Source: an uncultured Lachnospiraceae bacterium (GTDB lineage: Bacteria > Bacillota > Clostridia > Lachnospirales > Lachnospiraceae). Taken from it: a stretch of 64,000 nt of DNA. The notes beneath the pieces were generated by a model. It saw nothing but the letters and a program-made list of their open reading frames with translations, did not search any database and was not told the origin of the DNA. Of this stretch, positions 35,964-44,058 are shown one piece after another. Positions within the stretch are counted from its first letter, which is position 1. Every line of letters starts with the position of its first letter. The translations under genes were made by a program, and so were the position numbers. The DNA is taken from assembly GCA_947363565.1 (NCBI GenBank), contig CANAPP010000003.1, forward strand, positions 46,923 through 110,922. Direction: 5' to 3'.

Positions 35964-36971
35964 ATGCAGGATTATGATAGGAACATTTTGGAAAAATATA
36001 ATGTTGACGTAAACAGCACCCGTAAAGTGAGGGGTGCTGTTTTATGCGACACGAGCCGGGGAATATTTCTCTTAAAAGAGGTGTCGGCGCCGGCGGGACG
36101 CATCCTCGCGCTTAGCGGGCTGTACAGACATCTTATGGATCACGGTTATAGCGGCGTGGATTATATTGAACCTAACGCGGACGGGGAGTTTGTCACGGAC
36201 TTTGAGGACGGGAAGAAATATATGCTGCGGCGTTGGTTTCGCGGGCGGGAGTGCGACCTCAAGCGGCCGGCGGAGCTTCTGGAGGCGTCGGGCAATCTGG
36301 CAAAGCTCCATATGATCATGCGGGTTAAGCTTTCCCACGGCACGAAGGCGGAGCGTCTCCATCAGGAGTATGAACGGCATGACAGGGAACTGAGAAAAGT
36401 CCGCAGGTTCGTGCGCTCCATGACTTCCAAGGGAGATTTTGAGATTGCATTTCTGAAACATTTTGATGCCATGTACCAGTGGGCGCAGATTGCGGGAGAT
36501 CTTCTTGCCAGGTCGGATTACGAGCGGCTTTACCAGGAAAGTATAGCGGCAGACTGCCTGACTCACGGTGAGTATAATTACCACAATATCCTGATGCGCG
36601 GTGAGGAAACTTACGGCGTGCCGGCGGGCATCCTGGCGACGACCAACTTCGATAAATTCAGGCAGGATATTCAGGCGGAGGATTTTTACTATTTTTTCCG
36701 GAAGGTGATGGAAAAGCATGGCTGGAAGGAGCGGCTGGGGGATAATATGCTCAATGCTTACTCCGCCATCTGCCCGCTGTCCGACACGCAGATGGAATAC
36801 TTAAAGATCCGTCTGGCCTACCCGGAGAAATTCTGGAAGATAGCCAATTCCTATTATCACTCCAACAAAGCTTGGGTTTCCGTGAAAAATGTGGAGAAGC
36901 TTGACCTGGCGATCCGGCAGACAAAAGAGAAAGAACGCTTTATGGAGAATATATTTGCTTTTCATTTGTAA
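35964..36971 (+). CDS. CotS-family spore coat kinase-like protein
   Basis: The 335-residue protein has the CotS/YutH-type aminoglycoside-phosphotransferase-like fold: VRGAVLCDTSRGIFLLKEV, GKKYMLRRWFRGREC, LAKLHMIMR, LTHGEYNYHNILM and a terminal basic segment. CotS is a Bacillus spore coat protein; the kinase-like proteins may be active or structural. The expected HGD.x2N catalytic loop reads HGEYNYHN, with aspartate replaced by glutamate, so kinase activity is doubtful. It is the only gene of its unit, preceded by a sigma-E-like promoter. Confidence 0.85.
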   Translation: MQDYDRNILEKYNVDVNSTRKVRGAVLCDTSRGIFLLKEVSAPAGRILALSGLYRHLMDHGYSGVDYIEPNADGEFVTDFEDGKKYMLRRWFRGRECDLKRPAELLEASGNLAKLHMIMRVKLSHGTKAERLHQEYERHDRELRKVRRFVRSMTSKGDFEIAFLKHFDAMYQWAQIAGDLLARSDYERLYQESIAADCLTHGEYNYHNILMRGEETYGVPAGILATTNFDKFRQDIQAEDFYYFFRKVMEKHGWKERLGDNMLNAYSAICPLSDTQMEYLKIRLAYPEKFWKIANSYYHSNKAWVSVKNVEKLDLAIRQTKEKERFMENIFAFHL

Positions 36972-37022
36972 GCTGTTGGTGTATAATAATTAACAGCAAT
37001 AGCGAGACAGGAGGTACAGATA

Positions 37023-38753
37023 ATGGAATATCGCGAGCGGTACGAGGCATGGATCAACAATCCATATTTTGATGAAGCAACGAGGGAAGAACTAAAGAAG
37101 ATTGCAGAGGATGATAATGAGATAAAAGAACGTTTTTATAAAGATCTCGAATTTGGCACTGCAGGACTCAGGGGTATTATCGGTGCGGGGACGAACCGGA
37201 TGAATATCTATACCGTCAGGAAAGCAACCCAGGGGCTGGCGAATTATATCACGGCAAAGGATGCTAAGGATAAAGGCGTTGCCATCGCCTACGATTCCAG
37301 GCGGATGTCGCCGGAATTCGCGGACGAGGCGGCGCTCTGCCTTGCGGCCAACGGCATTAGGGCGTATGTATTTGACGCACTCCGCCCGACACCGGAGCTT
37401 TCCTACGCAGTAAGGAAGCTTGGCTGCATCGCCGGGATCAATATTACGGCAAGCCACAACCCGCCGGAGTATAACGGTTATAAAGTATATTGGGAGGACG
37501 GCGCCCAGATCACACCGCCTCATGATAAGGGCATCATGGATGAGGTGAAGGCCGTGACTGATTATAACACCGTAAAAACCATGGCGCTTGAGGAGGCGAA
37601 GGCAGCAGGACTTTACCAGGTGATCGGGGCGGATATCGACGACGGATATATCGCAGAGTTAAAAAAGCAGGTGCTTCATCAGGACGCTATCGATGCAGTG
37701 GGCGACGAGATCAAGATCGTATACAGCCCGCTCCATGGGACAGGCAATGTCCCGGCAAGGCGCATTTTAAAGGAGCTTGGATTTAAGAATGTGTATGTAG
37801 TAAAAGAACAGGAGCTGCCGGACGGTGAATTCCCGACAGTTTCTTATCCGAACCCGGAAGCAGAGGAAGCGTTCGAGCTTGGCCTTAAGCTGGCGAAGGA
37901 GATTGATGCAGACCTTGTGCTTGCCACCGACCCGGACGCGGACAGGCTCGGCGTGCGCGTGAAGGATAAGGACGGCGTATACCATACACTGACGGGAAAT
38001 ATGTCTGGATGTCTTCTTGCAGACTATGAGATCGGTCAGAGAAAGGCGCTTAAAGGACTTCCGGACGACGGATATCTGATCAAAACGATCGTTACTTCCA
38101 ACATGGCAGATGCCATCGCGAAGGAATACAACGCGGGCCTTATCGAGGTGCTGACTGGCTTTAAGTATATCGGCCAGCAGATCCTCGGCTTCGAGACGAC
38201 AGGAAAGGGCAATTACCTGTTTGGCTTCGAGGAGAGTTACGGCTGCCTGATTGGGACACACGCGAGGGATAAGGACGCGATCGTAGCGACGATGGCGCTC
38301 TGCGAGGCGGCAGCTTACTATAAGACACAGGGCAAGACTTTGTGGGATGCCATGGTAGACATGTATGAGAAGTATGGATATTATAAGGACGATATCCAAT
38401 CCATCACCCTGAAGGGCATCGAAGGGCTGGCGAAGATCCAGGAGATCCTCGATACACTGAGAAAGAATCCACCGGCAGAGTTCGGCGGATACAAGGTACT
38501 CAAGGCAAGAGATTACCAGGCAGATACTATCAAAGACCTTGAGACAGGCGAAGTGACAGGAACTAATCTTCCGGCGTCGAACGTTCTGTATTATGATCTG
38601 ACCGATGATGCATGGCTCTGCGTAAGGCCGTCGGGAACTGAGCCGAAGGTGAAGTTCTACTATGGGATCAAAGGCACTTCGTTAGCTGACGCGGATGAAA
38701 AATCAGAGAGCCTCGGCAAGAAGGTTATCGCCATGATCGACTCCATGCTGTAG
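37023..38753 (+). CDS. pgcA: Phosphoglucomutase / phosphohexomutase (PgcA-like)
   Basis: The 576-residue alpha-D-phosphohexomutase has the phosphoserine loop TASHNPPEYNGYK with the catalytic serine, the metal loop DPDADRLGV, the sugar-binding FGFEESYG and the phosphate-binding RPSGTEPKVKFY. It interconverts glucose 1-phosphate and glucose 6-phosphate, linking pgi and glycogen (glgB) metabolism. Length matches the Bacillus PgcA/yhxB type. AGGAGG lies 9 nt before ATG 37023, and TATAAT at 36982 is a likely -10 box inside the end of the preceding gene region. Confidence 0.95.
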   Translation: MEYRERYEAWINNPYFDEATREELKKIAEDDNEIKERFYKDLEFGTAGLRGIIGAGTNRMNIYTVRKATQGLANYITAKDAKDKGVAIAYDSRRMSPEFADEAALCLAANGIRAYVFDALRPTPELSYAVRKLGCIAGINITASHNPPEYNGYKVYWEDGAQITPPHDKGIMDEVKAVTDYNTVKTMALEEAKAAGLYQVIGADIDDGYIAELKKQVLHQDAIDAVGDEIKIVYSPLHGTGNVPARRILKELGFKNVYVVKEQELPDGEFPTVSYPNPEAEEAFELGLKLAKEIDADLVLATDPDADRLGVRVKDKDGVYHTLTGNMSGCLLADYEIGQRKALKGLPDDGYLIKTIVTSNMADAIAKEYNAGLIEVLTGFKYIGQQILGFETTGKGNYLFGFEESYGCLIGTHARDKDAIVATMALCEAAAYYKTQGKTLWDAMVDMYEKYGYYKDDIQSITLKGIEGLAKIQEILDTLRKNPPAEFGGYKVLKARDYQADTIKDLETGEVTGTNLPASNVLYYDLTDDAWLCVRPSGTEPKVKFYYGIKGTSLADADEKSESLGKKVIAMIDSML

Positions 38754-38825
38754 GGATATCCGGCTGCCAGTCAGGCGCAAAATATCTGCAAATGCGTAAA
38801 AACGGCGTAAAAAGGGTAAATGTCC

Positions 38826-38854
38826 TTGACAAACAGTAGGAAAATAGTTATAAC
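38826..38854 (+). promoter_or_regulatory. Sigma-A promoter of the hup-to-divIC operon
   Basis: TTGACA (38826-38831), a 17-nt spacer and TATAAC (38849-38854), about 100 nt before the hup start. The strength fits an abundant nucleoid protein. Confidence 0.85.
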
Positions 38855-38957
38855 TATAACATGAGGCGAAAAAAGCATAGGGGAATACTATGGTTACCGC
38901 TTGAAAAGTAAAGACTAAAATGGTATTTTAGGTGATAACAAGAGGAGGAAATTATCC

Positions 38958-39233
38958 ATGAACAAAACAGAATTAGTAGCAGCAATCGCTGACAGAGCAG
39001 AACTGTCCAAGAAAGATTCCGAGAAGGCTTTGAAGGCTTTTGTTGATGTTGTAACAGAAGAACTGAAAAAGGAGCACAAGGTTCAGTTAGTTGGATTCGG
39101 TACCTTTGAGGTTTCCAAGAGAGCTGCAAGAGAAGGCAGGAATCCGCAGACTGGCAAGGTGATGAACATTGAAGCATGCAAGGCTCCGAAGTTCAAAGCC
39201 GGCAAAGCTTTAAAGGATGCAGTGAATGAGTAA
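38958..39233 (+). CDS. hup: HU-family DNA-binding protein
   Basis: The 91-residue protein is a canonical HU: MNKTELVAAIADRAELSKKDSEKAL, the beta-arm VQLVGFGTFEVSKRAAREGRNPQTGK with the tip proline, and KFKAGKALKDAVNE. It bends and packages DNA. A GAGGAGG ribosome site precedes the ATG. It opens the conserved block hup-rqcP-yabP-yabQ-divIC. Confidence 0.97.
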   Translation: MNKTELVAAIADRAELSKKDSEKALKAFVDVVTEELKKEHKVQLVGFGTFEVSKRAAREGRNPQTGKVMNIEACKAPKFKAGKALKDAVNE

Positions 39234-39298
39234 TTCCCGAGGATAAACAGGCAGAGGGTCTTTGGCTCTCTGTCTTTTTTTGGCGTGAGGTGTAAAAG

Positions 39299-39538
39299 AT
39301 GAGATTAGACAAATTTTTAAAGGTATCCCGCCTGATCAAGCGGCGGACGGTGGCGAATGAGGCGTGCGACGCCGGGCGTGTCACCGTGAACGGCAGTGTG
39401 GCGAAGGCGTCTGTCAAGGTAAAAGCAGGTGATATCATCGAGATCCAGTTTGGGACGAAAGCGGTGAAGGTGGAAGTGTTAGACATCAAAGAGACGACGA
39501 AAAAGGAAGAAGCAGCCAGTCTGTTCAAATATCTGTAA
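39299..39538 (+). CDS. rqcP: S4-domain RNA-binding protein RqcP (YabO)
   Basis: The 79-residue protein starts MRLDKFLKVSRLIKRRTVANEACDAGRVTVNG, a bare S4 domain. In Bacillus RqcP (YabO) works with RqcH on the 50S subunit to add alanine tails to stalled nascent chains. Gene neighbourhood (after hup, before yabP) supports the assignment over HslR. Confidence 0.93.
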   Translation: MRLDKFLKVSRLIKRRTVANEACDAGRVTVNGSVAKASVKVKAGDIIEIQFGTKAVKVEVLDIKETTKKEEAASLFKYL

Positions 39539-39581
39539 TAAATACGAACAACCTTTCATATGATTATTAAGAAAGGTTGTG

Positions 39582-39872
39582 ATGTGTATGGAAGATAGGA
39601 CCGCACAAAAAAATCATAAACTGGTTGTCAATAACCGCAAGACGAGTCTGGTAACAGGGGTGCTGGATGTTTTGTCTTTTGACCTGAATGAGATCCTTCT
39701 GGAGACGGAGCAGGGGATGATGATGGTGAAGGGGACAGATCTGCATGTGAACCGTCTGAACCTGGAGAAGGGCGAGGTGGATATGTCGGGAAATATCGAC
39801 AGTATCTCTTATTCGGATGTCCATGCGGGAGTGAAGCAGGGAGAGAACCTGTTTTCCAAGCTGTTCAGGTAG
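39582..39872 (+). CDS. yabP: Sporulation protein YabP
   Basis: The product, about 96 residues, contains HKLVVNNRKTSLVTGVLDVLSFDLNEILLETEQG and ends in a YabP-type beta-rich domain. YabP is needed for spore formation in Bacillus. Three starts are possible (GTG 39579, ATG 39582, ATG 39588); ATG 39582 is 5 nt after GAAAGG. It is followed 3 nt later by yabQ, as in Bacillus. Confidence 0.9.
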   Translation: MCMEDRTAQKNHKLVVNNRKTSLVTGVLDVLSFDLNEILLETEQGMMMVKGTDLHVNRLNLEKGEVDMSGNIDSISYSDVHAGVKQGENLFSKLFR

Positions 39873-39875
39873 CAG

Positions 39876-40160
39876 ATGCCGGAAATCAGAGGAGAAGTGA
39901 TCATATTTCTGGTGTCTGTGGTCACCGGGATCATGCTGCGTCTGGTGTATCAGAGCATCGGCGTTTTCCGTCAGTTAGTAGAGCACAGTCTGTTTTTTAT
40001 CGGAATTGAAGACATTTTTTTCTGGCTCGGAGCCGCGCTGTATGTGTTTGTGCAAATTTACCATACAAGCGATGGTAGTATCCGCTGGTATTTTATACTA
40101 GGACTTGTATTTGGGACGGCTTTTTGTGAAGCGATGCTCAGGCGTTTCAAAAAAGGCTGA
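39876..40160 (+). CDS. yabQ: Spore cortex protein YabQ
   Basis: This 94-residue membrane protein has three hydrophobic segments (VIIFLVSVVTGIMLRLVY; LFFIGIEDIFFWLGAALYVF; YFILGLVFGTAFC). Position directly after yabP and before divIC identifies it as YabQ, which is required for spore cortex formation. It is shorter than the Bacillus protein, as is common in Clostridia. Confidence 0.85.
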   Translation: MPEIRGEVIIFLVSVVTGIMLRLVYQSIGVFRQLVEHSLFFIGIEDIFFWLGAALYVFVQIYHTSDGSIRWYFILGLVFGTAFCEAMLRRFKKG

Positions 40161-40282
40161 AAAAAAATCTACGTTAATTTTTGGATTTATTCTTTTTAAA
40201 ATGTTGCGAAAACAAAAAAAAGAAGATAAGATAAGGAAGAGTTAACGATAAGGATTGAACCTATCGGCAAGGGTGAGTATAA

Positions 40283-40615
40283 ATGATGAAAAAGATGAAA
40301 CAGGAACGCCGGCAGAGGCACAGCAGGCAGAAACGGCGTATTCGTGGGCACAAGAGAAGTGTGCTCGTGGTAAGTGCTGTTATTGTACTGCTGGGCGCTA
40401 TTGTGTTTGTGAACAGCATGACGCTTAAGGCGAAGGAGAAGGCATATAAAGAGCAGGAAATTGAATTGCAGAAGCAGATAAAGGAAGAGGAGCAGAAGGC
40501 AAAAGAGATTGATAAGCTGGAAGAATATGTAGGTACAGACGCGTACATCGAAGATATGGCCAGGGAGAAGTTAGGACTGGTCTATGAAGATGAGATTATA
40601 TTTAAGGCAGAGTGA
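40283..40615 (+). CDS. divIC: DivIC/FtsB-type septum formation initiator
   Basis: The 110-residue protein has a very basic cytoplasmic start, one membrane segment (VLVVSAVIVLLGAIVFVNS) and an external coiled coil (KEKAYKEQEIELQKQIKEEEQKAKEIDKLE) ending in YIEDMAREKLGLVYEDEIIF, the DivIC/FtsB signature. It belongs to the FtsB-FtsL division complex. A strong terminator follows. Confidence 0.9.
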   Translation: MMKKMKQERRQRHSRQKRRIRGHKRSVLVVSAVIVLLGAIVFVNSMTLKAKEKAYKEQEIELQKQIKEEEQKAKEIDKLEEYVGTDAYIEDMAREKLGLVYEDEIIFKAE

Positions 40616-40630
40616 GCCGGTACGAATGAT

Positions 40631-40662
40631 AAGCTTTAGGATATATATCCTAAAGCTTTTTT
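40631..40662 (+). terminator. Rho-independent terminator after divIC
   Basis: AAGCTTTAGGAT pairs with ATCCTAAAGCTT (12-bp perfect stem), followed by TTTTTT. Confidence 0.95.
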
Positions 40663-40697
40663 GACATCAATTGCAGAATAAGGGGAGCGGAAATAAG

Positions 40698-42101
40698 ATG
40701 GGAGAGATCAGGGAAAAGGGTGCATTTATCAATCCGTATGTCGTACAGATGGACAAATTTGCAGATTCGATGGTGCATCTTTCAAAGACTTTTTTTACGT
40801 TAGAGGGCTATAAGGGCAATTTTTCCAAAGAAGAGTTCGAGGAGATGTTTGGCAAGGTTACGGACAAGGTGTGCGAGAATTGCGAGCAGCGGGATTCCTG
40901 CCTGCAGGAGAAGCGGCTTTACACCTACCAGATGATGTACGAGATTCTCTGTGCGGTTGAGGATTACGGGGCAGAGCTTAATGTGGAGATCAAGCGGGGG
41001 CTTCAGAAGAAGTGCCTTTATGCGCCGCGGTTCCTCAGGGAGACGCTGGAGGTCTATGAGAACGCCAAAAAGATACTTCTCTGGAATAACAGGATCGTCC
41101 AGAACCGGGAAGGGTTCGCGGGGCAGCTAAACAGCTTTGCCAAGCTTCTCCAGTATACGACAAGGGAGCTTGACGCCGGTATTTTTGAGGACGAGCATCT
41201 GGAAAAGAAGATAAAAAACCGGCTGAAAAAGATTGGCATCAAGATGATGTCATCGGTATTTTATGTCACTTCCCAGGGGAAATATGAGATACACCTGACG
41301 GTGAGGGCAGCGAAGGGATTTTGTGTCGCTACGAAGGAGCTGGCCTATGAGGTCGGCGGGTGTGTCGGCAGGGTGATGATGCCCCAGCAGGGGGAGCGGC
41401 CTATCGTGGGGGCGCAGTACTGTACGATCGCCTGTGTGGAGAGCGCGCGGTTCCAGACGCTGCAGGGAGTGGCGAAGATTGGGAAGGACTGTGAGCAGAC
41501 CTCGGGGGATACCTTTCTCATGGCGGATCTTCCGGGCGGAAAAAAGGGGATGGCGATCTCGGACGGCATGGGCTCCGGCGAGGAGGCGTGCCGGGAGAGC
41601 ACCATGGTGGTGGAGATGTTAGAAGAGCTTTTGGAAGCAGGCTTTCCGGCGCAGACAGCTATTGAGATCATGAACACGGCGCTGGTCATTGGGCGGGAGG
41701 ATGTCCGGTTTTCGACCATAGATGTGTGCCTGTTTGATCTGTATACCGGGAGCTGCGAGTTTGTGAAGGCAGGCGCGTCCACCACATTTATCAAAAGCGG
41801 GGACAGCGTAGAGCGGATCGCCTCCGCGACGCTGCCGATCGGGGTGATCAAGGACATGGAGATCGAGACGGTGAAAAGAGAGCTTTCTTCGGGAGATTTT
41901 GTCATCATGGTCACGGACGGGGTGATGGATGCCCTGCCGGCGAAGGAGCAGGATGCGCTGATGTCGGAGTTCATCCGGGAAGCAAATACGGTGAATCCGA
42001 AGGAGCTGGCGCACTGCCTGCTGGGGAAGGTGTTAGAGTGGAGCGGCGAAAAGCCGACGGATGATATGACGATCATGGCAGTAGGCCTTTGGAAATTATA
42101 A
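40698..42101 (+). CDS. spoIIE: SpoIIE-type PP2C phosphatase lacking the membrane domain
   Basis: The 467-residue protein has a SpoIIE-like regulatory region with CENCEQRDSCLQEK, then a PP2C domain from about residue 245: AAKGFCVATKE, SGDTFLMADLPGGKKGMAISDGMGSGEEA, DVCLFDLYTGSCEFVKAG, VTDGVMDAL, and DDMTIMAVGLW. SpoIIE dephosphorylates SpoIIAA to activate sigma-F. The Bacillus protein has about ten N-terminal membrane helices; none is here, and no hydrophobic ORF precedes it. ATG 40698 with AGGGGAG is chosen over TTG 40671. It sits between divIC and tilS as in Bacillus. Confidence 0.9.
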   Translation: MGEIREKGAFINPYVVQMDKFADSMVHLSKTFFTLEGYKGNFSKEEFEEMFGKVTDKVCENCEQRDSCLQEKRLYTYQMMYEILCAVEDYGAELNVEIKRGLQKKCLYAPRFLRETLEVYENAKKILLWNNRIVQNREGFAGQLNSFAKLLQYTTRELDAGIFEDEHLEKKIKNRLKKIGIKMMSSVFYVTSQGKYEIHLTVRAAKGFCVATKELAYEVGGCVGRVMMPQQGERPIVGAQYCTIACVESARFQTLQGVAKIGKDCEQTSGDTFLMADLPGGKKGMAISDGMGSGEEACRESTMVVEMLEELLEAGFPAQTAIEIMNTALVIGREDVRFSTIDVCLFDLYTGSCEFVKAGASTTFIKSGDSVERIASATLPIGVIKDMEIETVKRELSSGDFVIMVTDGVMDALPAKEQDALMSEFIREANTVNPKELAHCLLGKVLEWSGEKPTDDMTIMAVGLWKL

Positions 42102-42170
42102 AACTTGCATTTTGGGCGGAAATTTTATATATTAAAAATAGAAAGATAGTATTGTAAAAAGGGTCACAAA

Positions 42171-43571
42171 ATGGAGAAAAAGGTCAGAGAATATATCAGG
42201 GCATGGCAGATGCTTAAGGCTGGGGATAAAGTGATTGCAGGCGTATCGGGAGGGGCGGATTCCATATGTCTGCTTTTTATACTGTTAAAGCTTAAGGAGG
42301 AGATAGGCTTCGGGCTTTCGGCGGTGCATGTCCACCACGGCCTCAGGGGTGAGACGGCAGATCGGGACGAGGCATATGTGCGGGAAGTCTGTGCCCGGGA
42401 GAAGGTCGGGCTTTTCGTGTATCATGAAGATGTATCCGGATATGCAAAGGAGCGCGGGCTTACCTTGGAGGAGGCGGGTCGGGAAATAAGACGCGCCCGT
42501 TTTCTGGAGGCGATGGAGAGTCAGGGGGCAAGCCGTATCGCGCTGGCCCATCACAGGAATGACAATGCGGAGACAGTGCTGTGGAATCTGTGCCGGGGGA
42601 CAGGGCTAAGAGGGATGGGAGGGATTTCGCCGAAAAATGACGTATGGATCCGACCGCTCCTTTGCCTGGAACGCCCGGAGATTGAATCATATCTGGAAAA
42701 AAGGGGAATATCTTATTGTACAGATGAGACGAATCTTAAGGACGATTATACAAGAAACCGGATTCGCAACCACGTGCTCCCCTATCTTACAGAGCAGGTC
42801 AATGAAAGAACAACAGCCCACATTGCAGAGTGCGCGACGAAACTTGCGGAAATCGGGGAATATATCGAGGCGGAGACGGTACGGTATGCGGGGCAGTGCA
42901 GGAAGTCCGGGAAGGACGGCGCGGTCATCATCTTAGAGGAGCCTTACCGGGCGGTGCCAAAAGCCCTTAAGGCCGGGGTGATCCTGTCGCTGATCTGCGA
43001 GGCGGCAGACCAGAGGAAGGACATCGGGGAAACGCATGTAAGGGCAGTGCAGCAGCTTATGGAACGCCGGCCGGGAAAGAGATCAAGCCTCCCATACGGG
43101 CTTTGGGCAGTGAGAGGTTATGAGGGAATCAGCCTCAGGAAGGGCGGGAAGCCTGAAAAAACGGATGAAAATCCGGCGGTCAGAATGAGAATATTTGAAA
43201 AAAATATGGAATCTGTAACATTTTCGCAAAAAAACTACACGAAATGGTTTGATTATGATATAATTAGCAATACTGTAAAAATCAGACACCGCAAGCCCGG
43301 AGATTATATAGTGATTGATAAAGAGGGCAGGACCCAGAAGCTAAAACGGTACTTTATCAATGCCAAAATCCCCCGGGAGGAGAGAGATAGCATCTGGCTT
43401 GCGGCGGATGGCAGCGAGATTATGTGGATTGCGGGCTACAGGCAGAGCCAGGCATATCAGGTTACTGATAGAACAAAACGGATATTGGAGATTAGGATTT
43501 ACGGAGGAGAAAGAGATGGCGGAGACAGTAAGGGTGTTGATTCCCGAGGAGGAAGCCAGAAAGAGGATTGA
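42171..43571 (+). CDS. tilS: tRNA(Ile)-lysidine synthetase
   Basis: The 466-residue enzyme has the PP-loop VIAGVSGGADSICLLFIL, VHVHHGLRGETADRDE, ALAHHRNDNAETVLWNLCRGTGLRGM and the tRNA-binding TDETNLKDDYTRNRIRNHVLPYL, plus a C-terminal TilS domain. It converts C34 of the AUA-reading tRNA(Ile) to lysidine. Its 3' end overlaps the hpt start by 56 nt, a longer overlap than usual. Confidence 0.95.
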   Translation: MEKKVREYIRAWQMLKAGDKVIAGVSGGADSICLLFILLKLKEEIGFGLSAVHVHHGLRGETADRDEAYVREVCAREKVGLFVYHEDVSGYAKERGLTLEEAGREIRRARFLEAMESQGASRIALAHHRNDNAETVLWNLCRGTGLRGMGGISPKNDVWIRPLLCLERPEIESYLEKRGISYCTDETNLKDDYTRNRIRNHVLPYLTEQVNERTTAHIAECATKLAEIGEYIEAETVRYAGQCRKSGKDGAVIILEEPYRAVPKALKAGVILSLICEAADQRKDIGETHVRAVQQLMERRPGKRSSLPYGLWAVRGYEGISLRKGGKPEKTDENPAVRMRIFEKNMESVTFSQKNYTKWFDYDIISNTVKIRHRKPGDYIVIDKEGRTQKLKRYFINAKIPREERDSIWLAADGSEIMWIAGYRQSQAYQVTDRTKRILEIRIYGGERDGGDSKGVDSRGGSQKED

Positions 43572-44043
43572 AGAGATTGGAAAACAGATCAGTGAGGATT
43601 ATGCCGGACGGCAGGTGCATCTTATCTGTATCCTGAAGGGCGGAGTATTTTTTATGTGCGAGCTGGCGAAGAGGATCACTGTGCCGGTTTCGATGGATTT
43701 TATGAGTGTGAGCAGCTACGGGGACGGCACGTCGTCCAGCGGTATCGTGAAGATTGCCAAGGATCTTGACGAGTCGCTGGAGGGGAAGGATGTCATCATC
43801 GTGGAGGATATCATCGATTCGGGCAGGACGCTCTATTATCTGATGGATGTCCTTAAAAAGAGAAATCCGGAAAGCTTAAGGCTCTGCACGCTTCTTGACA
43901 AGCCGGAGCGCAGAGTGAGGGATGTGAAGGTTGATTATGTAGGTTATGAGATTCCGGATGAATTCGTAGTCGGGTACGGACTTGATTACGCACAAAAATA
44001 TAGAAATCTACCATACATCGGTGTTGTAGAGGGTGTTGAGTAG
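43516..44043 (+). CDS. hpt: Hypoxanthine phosphoribosyltransferase
   Basis: The 175-residue enzyme starts MAETVRVLIPEEEARKRI, with LICILKGGVFF and the PRPP-binding loop VIIVEDIIDSGRTLYYL. It salvages hypoxanthine and guanine. The frame extends upstream, but ATG 43516 with GGAGGAGA 5 nt before it gives the standard length and lies inside the end of tilS. ftsH follows after 15 nt; tilS-hpt-ftsH is a conserved Bacillota order. Confidence 0.95.
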   Translation: MAETVRVLIPEEEARKRIEEIGKQISEDYAGRQVHLICILKGGVFFMCELAKRITVPVSMDFMSVSSYGDGTSSSGIVKIAKDLDESLEGKDVIIVEDIIDSGRTLYYLMDVLKKRNPESLRLCTLLDKPERRVRDVKVDYVGYEIPDEFVVGYGLDYAQKYRNLPYIGVVEGVE

Positions 44044-44058
44044 AAGGAGGCTTAAGAG

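Noticed and set aside
40661..40690. Promoter for spoIIE from TTGACA overlapping the divIC terminator T tract
   Set aside because: No acceptable -10 box occurs 16-19 nt downstream, so the match is probably chance.
43083..43571. The long hpt frame from 43360 as an N-terminal extension
   Set aside because: The extra residues are the tilS 3' end read in another frame; ATG 43516 with a good ribosome site gives the normal protein.
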